A stretch of 64,000 nucleotides of DNA from Acuticoccus sediminis (GTDB taxonomy: Bacteria > Pseudomonadota > Alphaproteobacteria > Rhizobiales > Amorphaceae): assembly GCF_003258595.1 (NCBI RefSeq), contig NZ_QHHQ01000011.1:116588-180587 (forward strand). Reading direction: 5' to 3'. The position numbers and the translations under genes were made by a program. Of this stretch, positions 16,492 to 25,497 are shown piece by piece. How positions within the stretch are numbered: position 1 is the first letter of the stretch; each line of letters begins with the position of its first letter. Under the pieces are notes generated by a model. It made no database searches. It saw only the letters and a program-made list of their open reading frames with translations, and was not told the origin of the DNA.

Positions 16492-17742
16492 ATGAGCCCC
16501 CTGTCAGGCATTCGGATCGTCGACCTCACCGCAATCCTGATGGGTCCCTACGCCACGCAGTTCCTCGCCGACTACGGGGCGGACGTGGTGAAGGTCGAAT
16601 CCATGCAGGGCGATCTCGTGCGGGACATCGGGCCGATGCGCTCGCCGCAGATGGGTCCGATCTTTCTCAACGTGAACCGCTCCAAGCGTTCCATCGCGGT
16701 CGACCTGAAGACCCCCGAGGGGCGGGGGCTGCTGCTCGACCTCTGCCGCGACGCCGACGTGCTCGTCTACAACATCCGCCCCGCCGCCATGGCCCGCCTC
16801 GGCCTCTCCTACGAGGAGGTGGCGGGCGTCAATCCGCGGATCATCTACGCAGGTTGCTACGGCTACGGGCAGGATGGCCCCTACGCCGCGAACCCCGCCT
16901 ACGACGACCTCATCCAGGGCGGCGCGTGCCTGCCCTATCTCTACGCCACCGCGAGCGGGCAGGAGCCGCGGTACGTTCCGGCGGCGCTGGCCGACCGGAT
17001 CGTCGGCCTCACCATTCTCAGCGGCATCCTCGCCGCCCTCGTCGCCCGTAACACCACGGGGGAGGGGCAGCGCGTCGACGTGCCGATGTTCGAGACGATG
17101 GTGAACGTCATCATGAGCGACCACCTCGGCGGCCTGACGTTCGAGGAGCCGCTCGACGAGGGGGGCTATCACCGGCAGATGGCGCGCGACCGCCGGCCCT
17201 ACAAAACCAGCGACGGCTACGTCTGCGCGCTGATCTACACCGACAAGCACTGGCGCCGCTTCCTCGACGCCGTCGGGTACGGCGACCGGATGGACACCGA
17301 TCCGCGCTACGCCACCTTCACCGCCCGGACCGCCAACATCGATACGATCTACGCCGAGCTGACCGAGATCTTCCTGTCCCGCACCTCCGCCGAATGGGTC
17401 GACCTCTTCAACGAGATCGACGTCCCGGTGATGTGGATGCACGACTTCAGGAGCGTGCTGGAGGACGAGCATCTCCAGGCCGTCGGCTTCTTCCGGAAGA
17501 TCGACCACCCGACCGAGGGCCGCCTCACCTCGATGGCCAATCCCGTCAAGCTGTCGGCGACGCCCGTCGCCGAGCCGCGCCCCGTCCCGCGCCTCGGCGA
17601 GCAGACGGTCGAGATTCTTCAGTCGCTCGGCCGCTCGCAGGACGAGATCGACAGCCTCATCGCCCGCAAGATCGTGCGAGCCGCCGCTCCGGAACCGTCC
17701 GGGGCGGCGGTCGCGCCGGCGCGTCACGCCAACCGCCAATAA
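16492..17742 (+). CDS. Family III CoA-transferase (CaiB/BaiF)
   Basis: CoA-transferase of 416 aa. It opens with LSGIRIVDLTAILMGPYATQFLADYGADVVKVE and keeps the catalytic-Asp region around NPAYDDLIQGG (near residue 139), as expected of true family III transferases such as those for succinyl-CoA-dependent activation of dicarboxylates. ATG 16492 starts the conserved domain; a weak purine run precedes it. The next gene follows after 11 bp. With the MaoC hydratases and the CitE-like lyase it forms a plausible activate-hydrate-cleave route, as known for itaconate. Confidence 0.9.
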   Translation: MSPLSGIRIVDLTAILMGPYATQFLADYGADVVKVESMQGDLVRDIGPMRSPQMGPIFLNVNRSKRSIAVDLKTPEGRGLLLDLCRDADVLVYNIRPAAMARLGLSYEEVAGVNPRIIYAGCYGYGQDGPYAANPAYDDLIQGGACLPYLYATASGQEPRYVPAALADRIVGLTILSGILAALVARNTTGEGQRVDVPMFETMVNVIMSDHLGGLTFEEPLDEGGYHRQMARDRRPYKTSDGYVCALIYTDKHWRRFLDAVGYGDRMDTDPRYATFTARTANIDTIYAELTEIFLSRTSAEWVDLFNEIDVPVMWMHDFRSVLEDEHLQAVGFFRKIDHPTEGRLTSMANPVKLSATPVAEPRPVPRLGEQTVEILQSLGRSQDEIDSLIARKIVRAAAPEPSGAAVAPARHANRQ

Positions 17743-17753
17743 GGAGAACAAGA

Positions 17754-18209
17754 ATGGCAGGTCTCTACTACGAGGACTTCGAGGTCGGGATGGTGTTCGA
17801 CCATCCGCTGACGCGCACCGTCACCGAGCACGACAACATCTCGTACAGTCTGATGACGCTGAACCCGCAGCCGCTGCACGTCGACGCCGAGTTTTCGGCG
17901 AAGACCGAATGGGGGAAGCCGCTCTTCAACAGCCTCTACACGCTGGGCATCATGATCGGCATGTCGGTGCAGGATACGACGCTCGGCACCACGGTCGGCA
18001 ATCTCGGCATGAGCGACGTGCGCTTCCCGCATCCGGTCTTCGCCGGGGACACGCTGCGGGCGCGCACGGCGATCGTCGGCAAGCGCGAGAGCAAATCGCG
18101 GCCGAGCAATGGACTGGTGGAGTTCGACCACACCTGCCTCAACCAGCATGGCACGGTCGTCGCCACCTGCCGCCGGATGGGCCTCATGCTGAAGCGGCCG
18201 GAGGCGTGA
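17754..18209 (+). CDS. MaoC family dehydratase
   Basis: Hydratase of 151 aa: YYEDFEVGMVFDHPLTRTVTEHDNISYSLMTLNPQPLHVDAEFSAK. The segment NPQPLHVDAEF provides the MaoC catalytic Asp/His motif; RFPHPVFAGDTLRARTAI follows. It is similar to mesaconyl- and itaconyl-CoA hydratases in layout. AAGGAG at 17741-17746 precedes ATG 17754. Its stop overlaps the start of the lyase gene by one base (TGATG), showing that hydratase and lyase are made together. Confidence 0.9.
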   Translation: MAGLYYEDFEVGMVFDHPLTRTVTEHDNISYSLMTLNPQPLHVDAEFSAKTEWGKPLFNSLYTLGIMIGMSVQDTTLGTTVGNLGMSDVRFPHPVFAGDTLRARTAIVGKRESKSRPSNGLVEFDHTCLNQHGTVVATCRRMGLMLKRPEA

Positions 18210-19072
18210 TGCGTTCGGTCCTCTTCGTTCCCGGCGACAGTCCCCGCAAGTTCGCCAAGGCCCTCACCACCGGCGCGGACGCGCTGGTCCTCGACCTCGA
18301 GGATTCGGTCGCGCTCGGCCGGAAGGAGGGGGCGCGCGAGACTGTCCGCGAGATGCTGGGCGGGGACCGTGCCGGCAAGTCGCTGCTGGTGCGCGTCAAC
18401 GCCTTCGACACCGGGATGACGCTGGGCGACCTCGCCGCGGTGATGCCGGCGCGGCCCGACGCGATCATGCTCCCCAAGTGCCGCGGTGGCGCCGACGTCA
18501 CCCTCCTCGGGCACTACCTCGCCGCGTTCGAGGCCGCCTCCGGGCTGGAGGAGGGGGCCACGAAGATCCTTCCGGTTGCCACCGAGACGGCCGAATCGGT
18601 GCAGGGCCTGACCACGTACACCCCCGCCCACCCGCGCCTCCTCGGCCTGCTGTGGGGCGCGGAGGACCTGATGTCCTCGCTGGGCGCGACCGCCAACAAG
18701 GAAGAGGGCGCCTACACGGGCCCCTTCGTGATGGCCCGCAACATGTGCCTGTTCGCGGCGGCGAGCGCTGGCGTGACGGCATTCGACACGGTCTGCACCG
18801 TCATCGGCGATCTCGACTACGTGGCGGCCGAGTCGCGGGCCGCGCGGCGGGACGGCTTCGGCGCCAAGGTGGTGATCCACCCCTCGCACGTGGATGCGGT
18901 GAACGCCGCCTTCACGCCGACCGAGGACGAGGTCGCCTGGGCGCGGTCGGTCGTCTCGGCATTCGAGGACAATCCGGAGGCGGGCGTGGTCTCGATCGAC
19001 GGTGCGATGATCGACAAGCCGCACGAGCGCGCGGCGCGAAAGATCCTCGCCTCGGTGCCGGCGGGGGCCTGA
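18209..19072 (+). CDS. CitE/HpcH-type CoA ester lyase
   Basis: TIM-barrel CoA-ester lyase of the HpcH/HpaI/CitE family, 287 aa. MRSVLFVPGDSPRKFAKAL, then VLDLEDSVALGRKEGARE with the metal-binding acidic residues, and LPVATETAESV are family marks (malyl-CoA, citramalyl-CoA and citryl lyases). It cleaves a beta-hydroxyacyl-CoA to acetyl-CoA or a related thioester plus an oxoacid. Translational coupling to a MaoC hydratase fits citramalyl- or methylmalyl-CoA cleavage, but the substrate is inferred. Confidence 0.9.
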   Translation: MRSVLFVPGDSPRKFAKALTTGADALVLDLEDSVALGRKEGARETVREMLGGDRAGKSLLVRVNAFDTGMTLGDLAAVMPARPDAIMLPKCRGGADVTLLGHYLAAFEAASGLEEGATKILPVATETAESVQGLTTYTPAHPRLLGLLWGAEDLMSSLGATANKEEGAYTGPFVMARNMCLFAAASAGVTAFDTVCTVIGDLDYVAAESRAARRDGFGAKVVIHPSHVDAVNAAFTPTEDEVAWARSVVSAFEDNPEAGVVSIDGAMIDKPHERAARKILASVPAGA

Positions 19073-19090
19073 GCGCCCCCTGTGCCGGCA

Positions 19091-19116
19091 CGGCCGGGCA
19101 TTCACGCGCCCGGCCG
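19091..19116. terminator. bidirectional terminator hairpin
   Basis: CGGCCGGGC-N8-GCCCGGCCG, a perfect 9-bp stem, lies between the convergent stops of the lyase (19072) and the dehydrogenase (19128). Confidence 0.65.
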
Positions 19117-19127
19117 GGGCGATCCGG

Positions 19128-19898
19128 TCAGCGGCAGGTGAAGCCGCCGTCGACCGGTAGCTCGATGCCGGTCACGAAGGACGCATCGTCGGACGCCAGC
19201 CACAGCGCGGCGTGCGCCATCTCCTCCGGCCGCCCGAGGCGACCGAGCGGTACGGCCGTCAGGAACGCTGCGGTGTTCGCCCGTGCCTCCTCCGGGTCGC
19301 CGCTGCGGCTGGTGAAGCCGGGCGCCATGGGCGTGTCGGTGAGACCGGGGCAGAGCGCGTTGACGCGCACGTTGTCGGGCGCGAACGTCTGGGCGAGCGA
19401 CTTGGCGAGGCCGACCACGGCGAACTTGCCGGCGGAATAGACCGGCGAGAAGCGCGACCCGACCATGCCGGACACCGAGGCGGTGAAGATCAGCGATCCG
19501 CCGCCGCGCTTTCGCATATGCTTGATGACCTGCCCGGCGCCGAGCACGGCGGTGTCGATGTTGAGCGTCATCGCCTGCTGGTAGGCGGTCAGGTCGAGGT
19601 CCTCGATGCCGCCGGGGCCGGGGATCCCCGCGTGCGCCCACAGGATGTCGATCCCGCCGAGCAGCTCGGCGGCCGTGTCGATGCTGCCCTTGATGGTATC
19701 GGTGTGGGAGAGGTCCGCCTGCAGGGTTTCGATGGGCGTCCCCCTCGCGTCCATCGCGCTCGCGAGGTCGTCGAGCGCCCCCTGGTTGAGATCGACGGCG
19801 CAGACCCTCGCGCCTTCACGGCAGAAAAGCTCCACCCCGGCGCGCCCCATCCCGGACGCCGCAGCCGTAATCACGGCGAGTTTCCCTTCGAGTCGCAT
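19128..19898 (-). CDS. SDR family oxidoreductase
   Basis: Short-chain dehydrogenase of 256 aa. Start ATG 19898 has AAAGGGG five bases upstream; a longer frame to 19976 is unlikely. The cofactor motif TAAASGMG is at 11-18, the usual NNAG is replaced by AHAGI (89-93), and Tyr154-SAG-Lys158 is present with Ser near 141; the C-terminus GIELPVDGGFTCR is typical. It converges on the lyase gene and is divergent from the GntR regulator, which is a candidate regulator. The substrate is unknown. Confidence 0.88.
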   Translation of the reverse strand: MRLEGKLAVITAAASGMGRAGVELFCREGARVCAVDLNQGALDDLASAMDARGTPIETLQADLSHTDTIKGSIDTAAELLGGIDILWAHAGIPGPGGIEDLDLTAYQQAMTLNIDTAVLGAGQVIKHMRKRGGGSLIFTASVSGMVGSRFSPVYSAGKFAVVGLAKSLAQTFAPDNVRVNALCPGLTDTPMAPGFTSRSGDPEEARANTAAFLTAVPLGRLGRPEEMAHAALWLASDDASFVTGIELPVDGGFTCR

Positions 19899-20108
19899 TC
19901 CATCCCCTTTGTGGTGGCTTGTTCTGTTGTCCGAACTCCGTGACTCCTGCGCCGCATCGCGGCTCGCCGCGCCCATGAGTTCAGAGTATTGACGGTACAG
20001 TGCAGATATATGGATCGCAAGCGACGCGTCGCAGTCGCGTCCGCGGCGGCGTTATGCTTCGGGGACGTTCGCCTTATATGTATGCAGCGTTGAATGCGGG
20101 GATTCTCG

Positions 20109-20786
20109 ATGGATGAGACAGTGTCGACGTTCGTCAGTCGTGCCTATGACGAACTTCGGCGAATGGCGGTCGGCTACAAGATCAGGCCTGGTGAACGGTT
20201 GAACGAGGGAGAACTTGCCAAGCAGTTCGGTATCAGCCGCACGCCGGTGCGGGAGGCGCTCAACCGCCTGACCACGGAAGGATTCCTGCGCTTCGTACCC
20301 GGCAAGGGATTTTTCTGCCGCGAGCTCGATCCGAAAGAGGTCTTCGACCTCTACCAGCTGCGAAAGGCTATCGAGGTCGGAGCGGTCAAGCTGTCGATCG
20401 ACAATGCCTCCGACGCCGATATCGATGCGCTTTTGCAGTTCCTCGACGAGACCGGACCGGATCCGGGGGACCGCACGACCGACGAACTGGTGCGGCTCGA
20501 CGAATATTTCCACGAGCAGTTGATGCGGCTGTCAGGCAACGAACGGATGCTGGACGTCCTGTGCAATGTGAATGCACGCATCCAATTCGTGCGCTGGACG
20601 GATATGGATCATGGTCGCCGGCCCACCACGCAGCGCGAGCACCGGGACATCCTGATGCATCTGCGCGATCGCGATGAGGTCGCCTGCATCGCCGCGCTGG
20701 AGCGGCATATCGACCGCCGCCAGGACCAGATCACCGCGGCCATCCGCGAGGGCATCGCGCAGATCTACCTGAACAACACCCGCTAG
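20109..20786 (+). CDS. GntR family regulator (FCD type)
   Basis: Regulator of 225 aa with an N-terminal winged helix (IRPGERLNEGELAKQFGISRTPVREALNRL) and an all-helical FCD effector domain (FHEQLMRLSGNERMLDVLCNVNARI, ALERHIDRR). ATG 20109 is preferred over 20094 because GGGG lies a suitable distance upstream. Neighbours are a divergent SDR and a thiamine-diphosphate enzyme 270 bp downstream on the same strand. FCD proteins usually sense organic acids. Confidence 0.9.
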   Translation: MDETVSTFVSRAYDELRRMAVGYKIRPGERLNEGELAKQFGISRTPVREALNRLTTEGFLRFVPGKGFFCRELDPKEVFDLYQLRKAIEVGAVKLSIDNASDADIDALLQFLDETGPDPGDRTTDELVRLDEYFHEQLMRLSGNERMLDVLCNVNARIQFVRWTDMDHGRRPTTQREHRDILMHLRDRDEVACIAALERHIDRRQDQITAAIREGIAQIYLNNTR

Positions 20787-20990
20787 AATTGTTCCGGCGG
20801 CCCGGGGAGCCGCTGGCGTCGGGCACGACGGCTCGAACCCGGGCCCGGCTTCGCTCCGCGCGTTCGCGATCCTGATAAACCGGCCTGACGTTACCGCGAG
20901 GGCCTGAAAAATCAGGCCGATCCGGTCAGCTATATGTCGTCTTGACGGCCGTGGGGCGAGCGGGGATGTGATTGCCCGCACCGGTATTCT

Positions 20991-21004
20991 ATGCTGTATA
21001 CGAT
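20991..21004. promoter_or_regulatory. possible GntR/FCD operator
   Basis: CTGTATACGA contains the palindromic GTATAC core (20996-21001) seen in many FCD-type GntR sites. It lies about 55 bp upstream of the thiamine-diphosphate enzyme. The rest of the 270-bp gap after gntR shows a TTGACG at 20942-20947 but no convincing -10. Confidence 0.35.
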
Positions 21005-21056
21005 AGATAATCCTGGCTGAACCTGCGGTCCGGCGCAGCAAAGATCGGCGGTCACC

Positions 21057-22751
21057 ATGAATGAGATGTCAGGCGCTGAAGCCGCCGTTCGCATGCTCCA
21101 GCTTCATGATGTGAAGCACGTCTTCGGCCTGTGCGGCGATACGAGCCTCCCGTTCTACGACGCGCTCTGCCGCCTCGATCACGGGATGGAACACATCCTC
21201 ACCCGTGACGAACGCAGTGCCGCCTACATGGCCGACGCCTACGCTCGCGTGACCGGCAAGGTGGGGGTGTGCGAAGGCCCCAGCGGCGGCGGCGCGACGT
21301 ATATTCTCCCCGGCGTGGTGGAGGCCAACGAGTCCTCCATCCCCGTCCTCGCCATCACCAGCGACGTGCCGGTGACCTCGCGCGGCAAGTATCCTCTCAC
21401 CGAGCTCGATCAGAAGGGGCTTTTCCGCCCCCTCACCAAGTGGAACGGCGTCATCGACCGGCCGGACCAGGTGCCTTCCACCTTCCGCACCGCCTTCCGC
21501 GCGATGACGACCGGTCGGCCCGGCGCGGCCCATATCGGGCTGCCCTACGACATTCAGAAACAGGCGGTGTCCGAAGATCTGGTGTGGGCGCAGGCCGAAC
21601 ACGGCTCGTTTCCCGCCTGGCGCAGCGCTCCCGATCCGACCGCGGTGGAGAAGGCGGCCGAGTGCATCCTGTCGGCCAACGCGCCGGTGTTCATCGTCGG
21701 GGGCGGTGTCGTCAATTCCGGCGCCATGGAGGAGCTGTCGCGCCTCGCCCTCATGCTGAACGCGCCGGTGTGCACGACGGTGACGGGGCAGGGTGCGCTC
21801 TCCAGCGAGCACGAGCTGTGCGTCGGCGTCGTTGGCACCAACGGCGGCGTCATCGCCACCCGCGAGGTGGTCGAGATGGCCGACCTCGTGGTGTTCGTCG
21901 GCGCGCGCGCGGGCTCCACTACAACCGAGCACTGGACCTATCCGTCCAAGGGCACGCGCATCGTGCACATCGATGCCGATCCCATGGTGGTCGCGGCGAA
22001 CTATCCCACCGAGGTGGCCTTGATCGGCGATGCCAAGCTGGCGCTCGCCAATCTCGCCGACGCCATCGAGGCGGCGGGCGCGCCCCTGCGCCGCGACGGG
22101 CTCGACGGCAAGGCCGTGACCGCCCGAGCGAAGGCCAAGCGCCGCGCCGCCTTCGAGCTCCTGTGCAACGACGACAGCATGCCGATCCGTCCCGAGCGGC
22201 TCCTCAACGAGCTGCAGAAAGTGCTGCCGCGCGATGCCACCATCGTTGCCGATCCCGGCACGCCCTGCCCTTATCTGTCCGGCTATTACGATTTTCCGGA
22301 GGCCGGACGGTACTTCCTGACCAACCGTGCGCACGGCGCGCTCGGCTATGCGATGTCGGCGGCGATGGGCGCGTGGTATGGGCGGCCCGGGTCGCGCACC
22401 GTGGCGGTGATGGGCGACGGCAGCTTCGGGTTCACCGTGGGCGAACTCGAGACGATCGTGCGCAAGCAGATCCCGCTCCTCATGATCGTCATTTCCAACT
22501 CGGTGTTCGGGTGGATCAAGGCGAGCCAGAAGGTGGGTTACGGCGAGCGCTACTTCTCGGTGGACTTCTCGCGCACCCGGCATGCCGCGGTGGCCGAGGC
22601 CTATGGCGTGACCGCCTTCCAGGTGGCCGACCCCAAGGACCTCGCCGCCACCTTCAAAAAGGCGCTGGCGGTGGATGGGCCGGTGCTCGTCGACGTCATC
22701 TCCCAGCCGCTGCAGGACACCGCGGTGCCCGTCAGCGCGTGGATGGGTTGA
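21057..22751 (+). CDS. Thiamine-diphosphate-dependent enzyme (acetolactate synthase/decarboxylase-like)
   Basis: TPP enzyme of 564 aa with the three-domain order PYR, central, PP. The N-terminal domain has TRDERSAAYMADAYARVTGKVGVCEGPSGGG, where the Glu activates the cofactor. The central domain contains VGARAGSTTTEHW. The C-terminal cofactor motif runs from MGDGSFGFTVGELETIVRK to the Asn in VISNSVFGW. It decarboxylates a 2-oxoacid or condenses it with an aldehyde; which one cannot be decided. It stands alone behind gntR and differs strongly from the other TPP enzyme at 43381-45036. Confidence 0.88.
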   Translation: MNEMSGAEAAVRMLQLHDVKHVFGLCGDTSLPFYDALCRLDHGMEHILTRDERSAAYMADAYARVTGKVGVCEGPSGGGATYILPGVVEANESSIPVLAITSDVPVTSRGKYPLTELDQKGLFRPLTKWNGVIDRPDQVPSTFRTAFRAMTTGRPGAAHIGLPYDIQKQAVSEDLVWAQAEHGSFPAWRSAPDPTAVEKAAECILSANAPVFIVGGGVVNSGAMEELSRLALMLNAPVCTTVTGQGALSSEHELCVGVVGTNGGVIATREVVEMADLVVFVGARAGSTTTEHWTYPSKGTRIVHIDADPMVVAANYPTEVALIGDAKLALANLADAIEAAGAPLRRDGLDGKAVTARAKAKRRAAFELLCNDDSMPIRPERLLNELQKVLPRDATIVADPGTPCPYLSGYYDFPEAGRYFLTNRAHGALGYAMSAAMGAWYGRPGSRTVAVMGDGSFGFTVGELETIVRKQIPLLMIVISNSVFGWIKASQKVGYGERYFSVDFSRTRHAAVAEAYGVTAFQVADPKDLAATFKKALAVDGPVLVDVISQPLQDTAVPVSAWMG

Positions 22752-23295
22752 GGCGAAACGCCAGGAACTCACTGGCATCACGCACGAGTGGTTCGTCCGC
22801 CGCTCGGCCATGCGCGGCGGACGCAGGGGAGGGCCGGCACCTTTTGGCGCTTGCTGACCGGTAGGGCTTCTGCATCCAGGGGGACGGGGTCCATGTCTCC
22901 GTCCTGACAAACATGTCTTCCCGCCCGCGTCATTGGACCGATGCAACGCAACGACGGCTACGAGGGGCGGCCGGCTCCGCGCCCGGGCTGTTCGCGGGGT
23001 CGGCGTCCGGAGGCGCATGTAACCGCATTCCGCTTGTGCCCGGGAGCGGCGCTGATCCTGCGCCCCCGATGGCAAAGCGCATCGGTCGACCGGTTTTGCG
23101 CTTCCTTCGAAGACCCAGCGTCATCCGATGATCTCCACACAAGAACACCCGCCCTGGTTCAATCGAGGGCCGCAGAAACGTAATGTGCGCACGAAAGTGT
23201 ATTCACTTGACAGTAGGTTTGTCTAAAGTGATGATTCAGCAAGGAAGGTCGGCGGGTCGCTCACTTCCGCGCGCCAGAATAAAAGGGGATTTGCC
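22752..23295 (+). promoter_or_regulatory. gene-free 544 bp with probable promoter of the ABC operon
   Basis: No gene-like frame is visible. Near the right end, TTGACA (23207-23212), a 17-bp spacer and GATGAT (23230-23235) form a plausible sigma-70 promoter about 60 bp before the ABC receptor gene. The last 100 bp are clearly more AT-rich than their surroundings. Confidence 0.5.
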
Positions 23296-24525
23296 GTGAA
23301 GCTTACACGACGCCGCTTGCTCGAATCCGGTGCCGCCGCCGGCGCATTCGCCATGTCGAGTGCCGCCGGGATCCGCCTTACCGTGGCCCAGGAGGCCGAA
23401 GAGATCCGGATCGGCACCCTCTGCCCGATCACGCGCGCCGGCAGTGTCTTCGGTCCCGGCATTCAGAGGGGGATTCAGTTCGCCGCCGACGACATCAACG
23501 CCGCGGGCGGACTTCTCGGCGGGCGGAAGATCCGTCTGTTCAACGAGGACACGCAGTCCGATCCCGATTCCGCCGTCCGGGCGGCCAAGAAGCTCATCGA
23601 GATCAACGAGACCGAGACCCTGCTCGGCACCTGGTCGAGTGGCGTGACGATGGCGATCGCGCCGATCGCCATCGAGGGCAAGGTCGTGAACATGAACGTG
23701 TCGGGCACGACCGACCTGCGCACGATGGACAAGGACGAATGGATCTGGCCGTGCGGCGGATCCAACATCGCCTACGGCAAGATGATGGGTGAATACGCCA
23801 TCGCCCAAGGCTACAAGAACGCCTCCTTCCTCGCCTTCAACAATCCGTCGGGCATTACCCTCGGCGAAGAGTTCAAAAAGGTCTTCGTGGACGCCGGCGG
23901 AACCTGCGAGGTCGTCGTCTACAACCCGAACCAGCCGAGCTACCGCGCCGAGCTGACCCGGGCGCTGGCGTCCGGCCCCGAAGTGATCGCGCTCGGCTCC
24001 TATCTGCCCGACACGACCATCCTCCTGAAGGAGTGGTACGCGATGGGCGAGCCCGTCGACTGGGTCGGGCCGATCTGGGCGGTCTCGCCCGCTCTGATCG
24101 AAGCCGTCGGGGCGGACGCCGCCGAGGGCATCGTCTCGATCGGTGCCGTGCCGAACTTCGACTCGCCCGCTTTCGAGAGCTTCAAGGAGCGCTACGAGAG
24201 CGCGATGGACCAGCCGATCCTGGCCAATCCGTTCGCTGCGATCGGTTACGACATGATGATCACGTGCGCGCTCGCCATGGAAGCGGCGGGCAGCTCGAAG
24301 GCGGAGGAGTTCCGCCGCCAGATCCGTGCGGTCTCCAGCCCCCCGGGCGAGAAGGTCTACACCGTGGCCGAGGCGCTGGAAGCCGTCCGGGCCGGGACCG
24401 AGATCGACTACGAAGGCGTCGGCGGCAATATGGACTTCGACGAAACCGGCGAGGCCAAGCCCTATTTCGCCTACTGGAAGGCGGAGGGCGGCACGCTCAA
24501 TCTCAAGGGCCCCATCGAGAGCTAG
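23296..24525 (+). CDS. ABC transporter substrate-binding protein (branched-chain amino acid/amide type)
   Basis: Periplasmic receptor of 409 aa, Peripla_BP_6 (LivK-like) family. The GTG start at 23296 has AAAAGGGG at 23281-23288. The signal peptide carries a twin-arginine-like motif (LTRRRLLESGAAAGAF). Family motifs include EEIRIGTLCPITRAGSVFGPG, AADDINAAGGLLGGRKI and ETLLGTWSSGVT. It heads a complete livKHMGF-type operon. The ligand could be an amino acid, an amide or another polar compound. Confidence 0.92.
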   Translation: MKLTRRRLLESGAAAGAFAMSSAAGIRLTVAQEAEEIRIGTLCPITRAGSVFGPGIQRGIQFAADDINAAGGLLGGRKIRLFNEDTQSDPDSAVRAAKKLIEINETETLLGTWSSGVTMAIAPIAIEGKVVNMNVSGTTDLRTMDKDEWIWPCGGSNIAYGKMMGEYAIAQGYKNASFLAFNNPSGITLGEEFKKVFVDAGGTCEVVVYNPNQPSYRAELTRALASGPEVIALGSYLPDTTILLKEWYAMGEPVDWVGPIWAVSPALIEAVGADAAEGIVSIGAVPNFDSPAFESFKERYESAMDQPILANPFAAIGYDMMITCALAMEAAGSSKAEEFRRQIRAVSSPPGEKVYTVAEALEAVRAGTEIDYEGVGGNMDFDETGEAKPYFAYWKAEGGTLNLKGPIES

Positions 24526-24546
24526 GTTCGCTCGCCTGCGTGAGCG

Positions 24547-24570
24547 GGGCCGGCCAGACGCGGCCGGCCC
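24547..24570 (+). terminator. intercistronic hairpin between receptor and permease
   Basis: GGGCCGGCC-N6-GGCCGGCCC forms a perfect 9-bp stem in the 102-bp gap after the receptor gene. Such elements usually raise the ratio of receptor to membrane protein by mRNA stabilisation or partial termination. Confidence 0.55.
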
Positions 24571-24627
24571 GTCAAACCGTGCTCCGCCGCAGCGCAATCC
24601 GCTCCGCTTCAGCGTGAATCATCGCTC

Positions 24628-25497
24628 GTGCAGCTATTCATTCAGACGGTATGGGACGGGATTTCGACCGGCGCGATCATCGCGCTGGTTGCCGTCGGGC
24701 TGTCACTGGTCTTCCGCATCTCCCGGTTCATCAACGTCGCCCACGTCGATTTCGCGACGGTCGCGGCCTATGTGACGCTGCTCGTCGCTGGCTCGACGGC
24801 CGTCGCCTTCCCGGTCGCAGCCCTCGTCGGGATCGGCGCGGTGATGGCGCTGGGGCTCCTTGCCTATCTCCTGGTCTACCGCCGCCTCGCCGGCGAGCGG
24901 TCGATCAGCCTGATCATCGCGTCGATCGGGGTCGCGTTCTTCCTGCGCTACCTCGTCACCTTCATCTGGGGGAGCAACCAGCTGGCGTTCGATCTGCCGG
25001 TGCTGCGGTCGATTCGCGTTGCCGGGATCAGGATGGCGCCGTTCGACATCGCAATCATCGCAACGACGCTCGTGGTGTTCGCCGGTCTGGCGCTCGTGCT
25101 GCGCTTCGGTGCGTTCGGGCGTTCCCTGCGTGCGGTGGCCGACAACCCCGAGCTCGCCCGCGTTTCGGGCGTCGCGGTCGACCGGGTCGTCAAGCAGATG
25201 TGGCTGATCGGATCAGCGTTCGCCGCGGTGGGCGGGATCGCGCTTGCGGCAAAAACCGTGATCACCCCCTATCTCGGCTGGCATCTCCTGGTGCCCGCCT
25301 TCGCCGCCATGATCCTCGGTGGCATCGGCAGTGTCGGGGGAACGCTCCTGGGTGCGCTGGTGATCGGCGTGGTCGGCGAGCTTGCGGCGATGTACTGGCT
25401 TCCCACCTACCGTCTCGCGGCGACCTTCGGCGTGCTCGTTCTGGTGCTGATGATCCGGCCGCAGGGCCTCCTCGGCAAGCGAGAGGTGGCACGGTGA
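24628..25497 (+). CDS. livH: Branched-chain amino acid-type ABC permease (LivH family)
   Basis: Inner-membrane permease of 289 aa with about eight hydrophobic helices: GISTGAIIALVAVGLSLVFRI at the N-terminus, and the cytoplasmic loop LRFGAFGRSLRAVADNPELARVSGV that contacts the ATPases. It starts at GTG 24628 and its last codons overlap the next permease (GTGA at 25494-25497). Confidence 0.93.
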   Translation: MQLFIQTVWDGISTGAIIALVAVGLSLVFRISRFINVAHVDFATVAAYVTLLVAGSTAVAFPVAALVGIGAVMALGLLAYLLVYRRLAGERSISLIIASIGVAFFLRYLVTFIWGSNQLAFDLPVLRSIRVAGIRMAPFDIAIIATTLVVFAGLALVLRFGAFGRSLRAVADNPELARVSGVAVDRVVKQMWLIGSAFAAVGGIALAAKTVITPYLGWHLLVPAFAAMILGGIGSVGGTLLGALVIGVVGELAAMYWLPTYRLAATFGVLVLVLMIRPQGLLGKREVAR

